NCBI GenBank assembly: GCA_023247875.1
Contig: JAHFFQ010000008.1
Location: forward strand, 1-11,326
Length of the DNA: 11,326 nucleotides
Origin: Candidatus Omnitrophota bacterium
Lineage (GTDB): Bacteria; Omnitrophota; Gorgyraeia; Gygaellales; Profunditerraquicolaceae
Reading direction: 5' to 3'
Positions 1-6,326 of this stretch are shown here, piece after piece. Position 1 is the stretch's first letter. Each line of letters starts with the position of its first letter. Made by a program: the position numbers and the translations under genes. The notes under the pieces were generated by a model. That model saw nothing but the letters and a program-made list of their open reading frames with translations. It had not been told where the DNA came from and searched no databases.

Positions 1-1701
1 GAGACAGAGGTCCCTTTATTCAGCAACCCGATAACCGCCTTTACCGGTGTAGCCTGGACAAAAGAGATCCCCGGCTCTGCCAACCGCTACCTTATCGGCC
101 TATCCTATGAACAGATCAACTCCTTTCAGAATAATATGCTTATGCGTTATGTCCGGCTAAAGAAGCTTTTTATACCTGTGACCATCTCGGTAATCGCCTG
201 CTTGACCCTCTTTTTGGCTTTTGGCGCCTATCTAAATGCACAACTGACCCATAAGAATAAGATGCTCGTAGAGGAGTTAGTTGGTGTATTACATGAATCC
301 GATCTTACCAGGCATAGGATAAAAGAAATCGCCCGGCAGAGAATTATCCTGCAGCAGAGGATAAATACGCTGGTTGCGCGGATTAAATCCGCTTCGGAAA
401 GCAAAAGCGTTCAAGCGCCTGCCGCCGTTGATAAGACAAAGGAACTAAGTGACTTGATTATAGGGCTTACCAAGGAAAGGGACCTTTTGCAGGCGGAGCT
501 GGCCACGCTGCAGATCAGCGAGAAGACGGTCAAAGAGGAATCCCTGCGTTTGGATACCAGGAAAGCGATCTTGACCAAGGCAAACCTGGACAGGATGTAC
601 CAGTGGCTTAAAATCCACCAGAATCCGCGCACGGGCTTAGTAATGAGTTTTGAAGGAGACAAGGATATCGCCGGTTGGGCCTTTACCTATGACCAGGCGT
701 TGATGATCCAGGTCTTTACCAACTCTGATGATTATGACCGGGCAAAAAAACTGCTGGATTTTTTTGCCTATCAGGCACAAAGGGAGGAGGGCTGGTTTTT
801 GAATGCCTATTATTCCGACACCGGATCACCCGCGGAGTATGTCATGCACTGCGGCCCGAATATCTGGCTGGGCATTGCCATTGTTCAGTATAGCCGGAAA
901 ACCGGGGATAGGCATTATTTGCCGATTGCCGAAGAGATCGCCCGGAATATTATCAAACTGCAAAATTCCGACAGCGACCATGGGATACGCGGCGGCCCGC
1001 AGATGAGCTGGTATTCCACAGAACATAACCTGGACGCTTACGCTTTTTTCAAAATGCTCGCCGAAGTTACAAACAAGGAAAAATATATCCGGGCAGCGGA
1101 GGAAACATTAGGATGGCTGGTGCGCAATACTTATGGCAGGGATGAGCTGCCGGTTAAACGCGGCAAAGGGGATTCTACGATCGCCACGGACACCTATGCC
1201 TGGTCCATCGCTTCTATCGGCCCGGAAAGGCTTAAGAGTTTAGGCCTGGACCCGGATAAAATAATGGAGTTTGTCGAGGAGAATTGCAAAGCGGAGGTTG
1301 AATTCCTGCGTCCCTCCGGACAGATCGTTAAGATCCAGGGTTTTGATTTTGCCCCCCAGCGCAATGTTGCCCGCGGAGGGGTGGTTTCAAGCGAATGGAC
1401 CGCGCAGATGGTTGTTTCATTCAAGGTCATGGCTGATTATTATTCTAAAGCCGGGCGGCAAGATAAGGCAGCCGCTTATCGGAAGAAAGCGGATAATTAC
1501 CTGGAGCAATTAGGGAATATGATTATTTCCAGCCCCTCTCCTTCGGGCCAGGGGGAAGGCTGCCTGCCGTACGCAACGCAGGATTTTGTGGATACCGGGC
1601 ATGGCTGGATGACCCCTAAAGGCAAGCATACCGGTTCGGTATCCGGCACTGCTTATGCCATTTTTGCCTATTACGGCTATAATCCCCTGGAACTCGACTG
1701 A
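1..1701 (+). CDS. PilZ-like / membrane helix / coiled coil / alpha-alpha toroid glycosidase-like protein (5' partial)
   Basis: The frame is open from base 1, so the gene starts upstream of the window. The first in-frame ATG (136) has no ribosome binding site and would cut a domain in two. Codons 1-57 read like the end of a PilZ domain, with VAW, then YLIGLSYEQI and an amphipathic tail; PilZ domains bind c-di-GMP, but the RxxxR motif would lie upstream. Residues given from the ATG at 136: a membrane helix at about 12-35, charged coiled-coil sequence at 36-145, and a long helical domain at 150-520. The last has repeated Trp/Tyr- and Gly-rich turns (YDQAL, STEHNLDAYAFF, DTYAWS, SSEWTAQM, DTGHGW) typical of six-hairpin (alpha/alpha)6 glycosidases and lyases; E296, D300, D352 and E420 are candidate acidic active-site residues. 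The layout implies a cytoplasmic sensor and an extracytoplasmic polysaccharide-active or -binding domain. Substrate is unknown. Its stop overlaps the next ATG by one base. Confidence 0.8.
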   Translation, partial: ETEVPLFSNPITAFTGVAWTKEIPGSANRYLIGLSYEQINSFQNNMLMRYVRLKKLFIPVTISVIACLTLFLAFGAYLNAQLTHKNKMLVEELVGVLHESDLTRHRIKEIARQRIILQQRINTLVARIKSASESKSVQAPAAVDKTKELSDLIIGLTKERDLLQAELATLQISEKTVKEESLRLDTRKAILTKANLDRMYQWLKIHQNPRTGLVMSFEGDKDIAGWAFTYDQALMIQVFTNSDDYDRAKKLLDFFAYQAQREEGWFLNAYYSDTGSPAEYVMHCGPNIWLGIAIVQYSRKTGDRHYLPIAEEIARNIIKLQNSDSDHGIRGGPQMSWYSTEHNLDAYAFFKMLAEVTNKEKYIRAAEETLGWLVRNTYGRDELPVKRGKGDSTIATDTYAWSIASIGPERLKSLGLDPDKIMEFVEENCKAEVEFLRPSGQIVKIQGFDFAPQRNVARGGVVSSEWTAQMVVSFKVMADYYSKAGRQDKAAAYRKKADNYLEQLGNMIISSPSPSGQGEGCLPYATQDFVDTGHGWMTPKGKHTGSVSGTAYAIFAYYGYNPLELD

Positions 1702-2339
1702 TGCGGCGGAAATTGAAGGTTATTTTTCGCAGGCTTTATTCTGAATTCGGGCCGCAGCATTGGTGGCCTGCGGAGGATAGTTTTGAGGTCATAGTCGGGG
1801 CGGTCCTTACTCAGGGAACTAATTGGCTGAATGTGGAAAAGGCCATAGCCAGGCTTAAAGCCAAAAATTTACTAAGCCCTGAAAAACTTTTTCGGATGAG
1901 CTCCGCTAAGATCTCCACGTTGATCAAAAGCGCGGGTTACCATAATATCAAGGCCGGCAGGATCAAGGAATTCCTGAAATTCTTTTTTGGGGTTTATCAG
2001 GGTGACCTTAAGAAGATGTCGCAAACTGACCACCGGGAATTGCGTAAGCTCCTGCTTTCGGTAAAGGGGATAGGCCCGGAAACAGCGGATTCCATCCTGC
2101 TCTATGCTTTGAATAAGCCGGTATTCGTGGTGGATGCCTACACCAGAAGGATATTCTCCCGGCACGGGCTAATTCAAGAAAAAGCCGATTACGCCGAGGT
2201 ACAGGATATTTTTATGCGCAATCTCAAAGACAGCGTGAGGATGTTTAATGAATACCACGCCCTTTTAGTAAAACTGGGCAAGGATTACTGCCGTAAACAG
2301 GATCCTAAATGCGGGATTTGCCCTCTCCATGGTCAATAA
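1701..2339 (+). CDS. HhH-GPD DNA base-excision glycosylase, MagIII/COG2231 type
   Basis: This 212-residue protein belongs to the endonuclease III superfamily and should excise damaged (probably alkylated) bases. The N-terminal signature is residues 20-50 (HWWPAEDSFEVIVGAVLTQ). The helix-hairpin-helix is LLLSVKGIGPETADSIL (118-133 region), followed by the catalytic aspartate D145 in VVDAYTRR. The position of the bifunctional endonuclease III lysine (GxGRKTA) is E127 here (GIGPETA), so the enzyme should be a monofunctional glycosylase without beta-lyase activity, as in H. pylori MagIII. The C-terminus has C197-x6-C204-x2-C207, three of the four cysteines of the [4Fe-4S] loop. The stop codon falls exactly where the fourth would be (x5 later). 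No clear Shine-Dalgarno precedes the ATG, which shares a base with the upstream TGA, so translational coupling is likely. The substrate is inferred from the family only. Confidence 0.88.
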   Translation: MRRKLKVIFRRLYSEFGPQHWWPAEDSFEVIVGAVLTQGTNWLNVEKAIARLKAKNLLSPEKLFRMSSAKISTLIKSAGYHNIKAGRIKEFLKFFFGVYQGDLKKMSQTDHRELRKLLLSVKGIGPETADSILLYALNKPVFVVDAYTRRIFSRHGLIQEKADYAEVQDIFMRNLKDSVRMFNEYHALLVKLGKDYCRKQDPKCGICPLHGQ

Positions 2340-3462
2340 AAGACGCCTGATCAGCACTATCCGGAAATTAATCAGCCTGGATTCCCAGAATCCCCCCGGG
2401 GATGAATCCAGAGTAGCCGGTTTTGTAGCCAAATATTTGCGCGATCTGGGCCTGGATGTCAAAACCTGCAGTTTTAAAAGCAAAAGGACCAATGTAATCG
2501 CTACTCTTAAAGGCAGATCCGGAAAATCCCTTTTAATCACTCCGCATCTTGATACTGTGCCGGCAGGAAAAAGCTGGAAAACCAAACCTTTCCTAGGGAA
2601 AATTTGCGGGGATAAAATATATGGATTAGGGACAACTGATTGCAAAGGAAATTTAGCCTGCGCCATGGAGGCTGTCCACAGCCTGGTCGAGGAGGGAGCC
2701 GAACTTGATTATAACCTGGTCTTCGCCGCTACTGCCGACGAGGAGAGCGGTTCGTTCCTGGGGCTGATACCCTTACTGGAACGCTCGATATTAAAAGTAG
2801 ACGCGGCAGTAGTCCTGGATGCCGATGATTTTGAGATCGTGGTCACGCAGAAAGGGCTGATGCATCTAAAGGTGTCCATTAAAGGCAAAAAAGCGCATGG
2901 GGCCTATCCCTGGCTGGGGGTTAATGCCATAGATATAGCGGCCAGGATAATCACCGACCTTAAAGATCAGAAAATAAGTTATAAAAGGAACAGGTATTTG
3001 CGGGAGCCCACCCTTAATGTAGGTACCATAAAAGGCGGGGATAAGGTAAATGTGGTCAGCGACTGGTGTGAATTCGAGCTGGATTTCCGTTTCCTTCCGG
3101 GGACAAGCCAGAAGCGGATTTTGCGGAATTTGAAGAAAACCATCTTGCGCTACAGCCGTAATTTTAAGATCGATATCCAGGGTATCCAGGAGCCGTATTA
3201 TATCAACCCTGGGCATCCGCTGGTTACGCATTTGGTTTCAGCGATGCGCAGCGCTAAGGTTAAATGGCGGATCAGCGGTTCGGAGGGGGCGACCGTAATC
3301 ACATTTTTTAAAGCCAGGAATATTCCAGCTGTTGCCACCGGATTTGGCAGTGAGGGCTGCGCGCATGTCGCGGATGAATATGCCAGGGTCAGCAACTTGT
3401 ATATAGGGGCGCAGGTTTTGACCGAGTTCCTTAAGAATTATAGTTTTTCATCAACAGGATAA
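2329..3462 (+). CDS. M20-family metallopeptidase (ArgE/DapE/CPG2-like)
   Basis: This 377-residue zinc-dependent amidohydrolase/peptidase has the normal length for the family. Predicted metal ligands and catalytic residues are all present: H73 and D75 in PHLDTVP, D104 in GTTDCKGN (bridging Asp), E138/E139 in ADEESGS (general base and ligand), D164 in VVLDAD, and H346 in CAHVADEY near the C-terminus. H190 in the GKKAHG segment marks the lid/dimerisation domain (about 178-290). It is probably cytoplasmic, as no signal peptide is visible. Candidate substrates are N-acyl amino acids, succinyl-diaminopimelate or small peptides; sequence alone does not decide between ArgE, DapE and a general dipeptidase. 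Its ATG lies 11 bases inside the glycosylase gene, with only a distant GGGA (2313-2316), so expression is probably coupled. The neighbours do not form an arginine or lysine pathway. Confidence 0.9.
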   Translation: MVNKRRLISTIRKLISLDSQNPPGDESRVAGFVAKYLRDLGLDVKTCSFKSKRTNVIATLKGRSGKSLLITPHLDTVPAGKSWKTKPFLGKICGDKIYGLGTTDCKGNLACAMEAVHSLVEEGAELDYNLVFAATADEESGSFLGLIPLLERSILKVDAAVVLDADDFEIVVTQKGLMHLKVSIKGKKAHGAYPWLGVNAIDIAARIITDLKDQKISYKRNRYLREPTLNVGTIKGGDKVNVVSDWCEFELDFRFLPGTSQKRILRNLKKTILRYSRNFKIDIQGIQEPYYINPGHPLVTHLVSAMRSAKVKWRISGSEGATVITFFKARNIPAVATGFGSEGCAHVADEYARVSNLYIGAQVLTEFLKNYSFSSTG

Positions 3463-3468
3463 TTTACC

Positions 3469-3474
3469 AAGGAG
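3469..3474 (+). promoter_or_regulatory. Shine-Dalgarno AAGGAG for the PAC2 gene
   Basis: A strong AAGGAG lies five bases before the ATG at 3480, in the 17-base gap after the peptidase stop. It fixes the start of the PAC2 gene. It is the clearest ribosome binding site in the left block, where the two preceding genes rely on overlap. Confidence 0.85.
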
Positions 3475-3479
3475 ATACA

Positions 3480-4451
3480 ATGGAAATATTGAAGATCAGG
3501 CGCAGGGTACGCCTTAAGAAACCATACCTGGTTGTGGCTTGGCCGGGAATGGGTGATGTGGCTTTTAAGGCGGCAAACTATCTAGTGGAATACCTGAAAG
3601 CCGAGGAGTTGGCCAGTATTGAGCCGGAGGGATTTTTTTATCTTACCGGAAGCCTGGTCATCTCCGGGATATTGGAAAGTGCGCAATTGCCGGAGAGCAA
3701 GTTCTATTTCTGGAGGAATAAGGCGGGCAAGAATGATCTGATCATATTCTTAAGCAATGCCCAACCTGATCTCTCCAAAGCGGACAAATATTCCCAGGAG
3801 ATAATTGAGCTGGCCAAGAAATTCCAGGTAGAGGCGGTGGTAAGCTTTGCCTCTATGCCCCAGGCAACCGATCACACGCAGGATTCGCGCGTCTGGTTTG
3901 CGGCCACGGAGCAAAAAATAAAAGAAAACCTGGAGAAATATAACTTTGGCGTCTTAGAGGACGGGCAGATCAGCGGGATGAACGGGCTCTTCCTGGGCAT
4001 GGCCAAGAAAGCCGGATTAAAAGGCTTTTGCCTGCTCGGGGATATTCCCCTTTATACCATTCAGATCGAAAACCCCAAGGCCTCGGCCGCGGTGCTGGAG
4101 GCTTTGGGGAAAATATTGAATATAGAGATAGATGTGCGTCCGCTAAAAGAGCAGGCGCTTACCATGGAAAATGAGATCAATAAACTTTTGGATTTTCTTA
4201 AGCTGGGGACCCCGGGCCAGTCCGGGCCGATCGGAGAGGAGGAGGTGGAACTGATCAAGAAAACCTTAAGCCAGCTTACCAAGCTGCCCGCCTCCGTAAA
4301 AGAAAAGATCGAGAAGCTTTTTGAGGAGAGCAAATCAGAGATCGCCAAGGCCAATGAATTGAAGGCACAGCTGGACAAATGGAATATCTATAAGGAGTAT
4401 GAGGACAGGTTCCTGGACCTCTTCCGCAAGAATCAGGATAAAGGGAATTGA
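3480..4451 (+). CDS. PAC2 (proteasome assembly chaperone) family protein with helical C-terminal tail
   Basis: This 323-residue protein has a PAC2 domain at about residues 1-215: an N-terminal strand, then VVAWPGMGDVAFKAANYL (about 18-36), a central alpha/beta core (SFASMPQATDHTQDS region) and the EDGQISGMNGLFLGMAKKAG segment typical of the family. A Gly/Pro-rich hinge (LGTPGQSGPIGEEE) leads into a charged, Lys/Glu-rich helical tail at about 250-320, likely a coiled coil. PAC2 proteins help 20S proteasome assembly in eukaryotes and archaea, and occur in bacteria with poorly known roles. No proteasome, AAA ATPase or Pup gene is in this window. No catalytic residues or membrane segments are evident. 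It starts at ATG 3480 behind a strong ribosome binding site and ends two bases before the HAD gene. Family assignment is firm; function is unknown. Confidence 0.85.
   Translation: MEILKIRRRVRLKKPYLVVAWPGMGDVAFKAANYLVEYLKAEELASIEPEGFFYLTGSLVISGILESAQLPESKFYFWRNKAGKNDLIIFLSNAQPDLSKADKYSQEIIELAKKFQVEAVVSFASMPQATDHTQDSRVWFAATEQKIKENLEKYNFGVLEDGQISGMNGLFLGMAKKAGLKGFCLLGDIPLYTIQIENPKASAAVLEALGKILNIEIDVRPLKEQALTMENEINKLLDFLKLGTPGQSGPIGEEEVELIKKTLSQLTKLPASVKEKIEKLFEESKSEIAKANELKAQLDKWNIYKEYEDRFLDLFRKNQDKGN
4441..4446 (+). promoter_or_regulatory. Shine-Dalgarno AAGGGA deciding the HAD start
   Basis: AAGGGA lies seven bases before ATG 4454 but only one base before the in-frame TTG at 4448. The spacing favours the ATG. 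The site is inside the last codons of the PAC2 gene, consistent with coupled translation. Confidence 0.7.
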
Positions 4452-4453
4452 TA

Positions 4454-5086
4454 ATGAGTAATAGCCGGATAAAGGTGGTTTTGTGCGACCTGGGGAATGT
4501 CCTGGTGGATTTTAATCATAAGCGGGCAGCGCAAAGGATCTCGGGTTTCTGCGCGAAAAACCCTCTTGAAATATACAGCCTCTTTTTTGATTCACAGGTC
4601 ACCGTAGCTTTTGAAGAAGGGAAGATCTCTCCGCAGGAATTTTATTCTAAAGTTAAAGAGATGCTTGACCTGAAACTCAGTTATGATTCCTTTGTCCCCA
4701 TATGGAATGATATATTCTTCTTAAGCGCAGGCAACCGCAAGGTTTACGCTTTGCTTAACAAGTTAAGGGCGGATTATCAGACCGCGCTGCTTTCAAACAT
4801 CAACATCCTGCACTATGAATATTTGAAGAAAAACTTTCCGGTATTCGACGTTTTTCATAACCGTTTCCTTTCTTATGAATTAGGGCTGGCTAAACCGGAC
4901 AAATTGATCTATCAGAAAGTGATCTCAAGCCTCGGCGTATCTGCGGAAGAAATATTCTATATGGATGACCGGCCGGAATTGATCGAGAGCGCATCCAGCC
5001 TGGGGATCAGGGGTTTTGTTTTCAGGGGCGTCCCGGGACTGCTTAGAGACCTGGCCGGCCTTGACATTGTTCCCGCAAGGCCGTGA
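4454..5086 (+). CDS. HAD-superfamily phosphatase, YihX-like (HAD-IA)
   Basis: This 210-residue cytoplasmic hydrolase probably removes phosphate from a small metabolite such as a sugar phosphate. HAD motifs appear in order: nucleophile D12 in CDLGNVLVDF, motif II S114 in LLSNIN, motif III K147 in GLAKPD, and motif IV D171/D172 in YMDDRPEL. A helical cap occupies about residues 20-95. Position D+2 is Gly rather than the usual general-acid Asp, as also seen in E. coli YihX (alpha-D-glucose-1-phosphate phosphatase), which it resembles in length and motif spacing. The start is ATG 4454, chosen over TTG 4448 from ribosome-binding-site spacing. It is the last gene of the left transcription unit. Sugar-phosphate activity would fit the polysaccharide cluster that follows, but that link is inference. 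Confidence 0.85.
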   Translation: MSNSRIKVVLCDLGNVLVDFNHKRAAQRISGFCAKNPLEIYSLFFDSQVTVAFEEGKISPQEFYSKVKEMLDLKLSYDSFVPIWNDIFFLSAGNRKVYALLNKLRADYQTALLSNINILHYEYLKKNFPVFDVFHNRFLSYELGLAKPDKLIYQKVISSLGVSAEEIFYMDDRPELIESASSLGIRGFVFRGVPGLLRDLAGLDIVPARP

Positions 5087-5104
5087 AAATTACCCCCTGT
5101 TTTT
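5056..5104 (+). terminator. Possible weak terminator hairpin at the end of the HAD gene
   Basis: CGGCCTTG (5056-5063) and CAAGGCCG (5076-5083) form a perfect 8-bp stem with a 12-base loop, ending next to the HAD stop codon. A run of five T's (5100-5104) follows, but only after a 16-base gap, which is too far for a classical intrinsic terminator. It may slow or partly end transcription before the new promoter, or be chance. Confidence 0.25.
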
Positions 5105-5121
5105 GTAACTGCTTAATAAAC

Positions 5122-5150
5122 TTGCTGTTTAGCTCCTAAAGTAATATAAT
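5122..5150 (+). promoter_or_regulatory. Sigma70-type promoter of the polysaccharide operon
   Basis: TTGCTG (5122-5127, -35, three of six consensus bases) and a perfect TATAAT (5145-5150, -10) are separated by exactly 17 bases. This lies in the only sizeable intergenic gap of the window (5087-5153), which is AT-rich. Transcription would start near 5156-5158, at the tandem ATGATG of the glycosyltransferase gene, leaving essentially no 5' leader. There is no Shine-Dalgarno before that gene, which agrees with a leaderless start. Confidence 0.6.
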
Positions 5151-5153
5151 AAT

Positions 5154-6326
5154 ATGATGAGTTTTGAGCGGAAAATCAACATTCTTTACGTGATTACCAA
5201 GCTGGAATTAGGGGGGGCTCAAAAACAGCTTTTGAGCCTTATCCGGGGGTTAAATAAGGAAAAATTCGAGCCCTACCTTGTCACCGCACAGGGTGGTTTG
5301 CTGATTGATGAGGCGGAAATGATCCCTGGTTTGAGATTGACCCGCTGTAAATTCCTTGAACGCCCCGTTCATCCGGCCAAAGATCTCCTGGCCTTCTTTT
5401 TCCTGTTTTTTTTTATAAAAAATAATAATATAGATATGGTGCATACGCATAGCTCAAAGGCCGGGATTTTAGGCAGGTGGGCTGCCAGGCTAGCCGGCAT
5501 CAGGGTTATTGTTCATACTGTTCACGGCTGGAGTTTTCACGATTATCAGCATAAGATTGCGTATAATTTGTATCTGTTTTTAGAAAAGGCCTGTGCGGTT
5601 TTTACCAGCAGGATAATCGTGGTTTCCCGATCCGACAAAGATAAAGGATTGGCCAATGCAGTCGGCAGGCGGGAGAAATATAAGTTAGTAAGATATGCTA
5701 TAAATACACTGGAATTCGGCAACAAGGCTGAATCTTCCGCCGCCAGGGAGAAGCTGGGGTTACCCGGGAGGGGTTTAGTAATAGGAACGGTTGCCTGCCT
5801 TAAAGAGCAGAAGTCTCCGCTGGATTTCATAAAATTAGCCGCTGCCGTTAAAAAAGAGTTTCCTGATACGAGATTTATCCTTGCGGGTGATGGGGTGCTG
5901 CGTGCAAAGGCCCGTTCCCTGATAAAAAAGCTTAAGCTGGAAGGGGAGGTCATCTTAGCCGGCTGGCGTAATGATATACCTTTAATTTTATCTTCCCTGG
6001 ATGTCTTTGTGCTTACCTCGCGATGGGAGGGCCTTCCTATAGCTGCCTTGGAGGCAATGGCCGCAGGTGTCCCGCTGGTGGCTACGGATACCGGCGGTAT
6101 CCGGGAGATAATTACAAACGGAAAAACAGGTTATCTGGTTAAGCCGGGAGATATAGAATCCATGTGTAATCGGGTTGGCGAATTATTGAGGAATGCTCCG
6201 CAGAGAAATGAATTTGCAAGGCTTGCCGGGAAAACTGTCGGCTCCGAAGAGTTTTTATTAAGTAATATGCTTAAGAATACCGAGGAAGTCTATTCCAATT
6301 TGTGGAGGAACGGGGAAAATGCTTAA
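5154..6326 (+). CDS. Family 4 (GT-B) glycosyltransferase
   Basis: This 390-residue retaining glycosyltransferase transfers a sugar from an activated donor to a growing, probably lipid-linked, glycan on the cytoplasmic face of the membrane. The N-terminal Rossmann domain starts INILYVITKLELGGAQKQLL, with the GT4 glycine motif at 20-22. VHTHSSKAGILGR (96-108) is a typical acceptor-side motif. The C-terminal donor domain contains GTVACLKEQKSPLDFI and the E-x7-E signature E292...E300 in SRWEGLPIAALEAMAAG. Residues 79-88 are strikingly Phe-rich (AFFFLFFFIK), coded partly by a run of nine T's (5406-5414), and may aid membrane association. Tandem ATGs at 5154 and 5157 are the only plausible starts, since the first beta strand begins at residue 8; the promoter position favours 5157. 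It overlaps the next gene by eight bases. Donor and acceptor sugars cannot be read from the sequence. Confidence 0.92.
   Translation: MMSFERKINILYVITKLELGGAQKQLLSLIRGLNKEKFEPYLVTAQGGLLIDEAEMIPGLRLTRCKFLERPVHPAKDLLAFFFLFFFIKNNNIDMVHTHSSKAGILGRWAARLAGIRVIVHTVHGWSFHDYQHKIAYNLYLFLEKACAVFTSRIIVVSRSDKDKGLANAVGRREKYKLVRYAINTLEFGNKAESSAAREKLGLPGRGLVIGTVACLKEQKSPLDFIKLAAAVKKEFPDTRFILAGDGVLRAKARSLIKKLKLEGEVILAGWRNDIPLILSSLDVFVLTSRWEGLPIAALEAMAAGVPLVATDTGGIREIITNGKTGYLVKPGDIESMCNRVGELLRNAPQRNEFARLAGKTVGSEEFLLSNMLKNTEEVYSNLWRNGENA
6304..6308 (+). promoter_or_regulatory. Shine-Dalgarno GGAGG for the WecA-like gene
   Basis: GGAGG lies ten bases before ATG 6319, inside the last codons of the glycosyltransferase gene. 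Spacing is slightly long but usable, and supports the overlapping start. Confidence 0.6.

Noticed and set aside
136..138. ATG as the start of the first gene
   Set aside because: The frame is open upstream to base 1, the upstream codons look like a PilZ domain end, and no Shine-Dalgarno precedes this ATG.
1529..1560. Pyrimidine- then G-rich stretch inside the first gene resembling a REP-like hairpin insertion
   Set aside because: The pairing is imperfect, the frame is kept, and the GQGEGCLPYA residues it codes fit the surrounding conserved segment.
2265..2666. Minus-strand open frame of 133 codons
   Set aside because: It lies opposite the well-supported M20 peptidase gene, shows no family resemblance and reflects codon bias of the real gene; the same applies to other antisense frames such as 9032-9382 and 5546-5953.
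4448..4450. TTG as the start of the HAD gene
   Set aside because: It lies one base after AAGGGA, too close for initiation; ATG 4454 has ideal spacing and gives the usual N-terminus.
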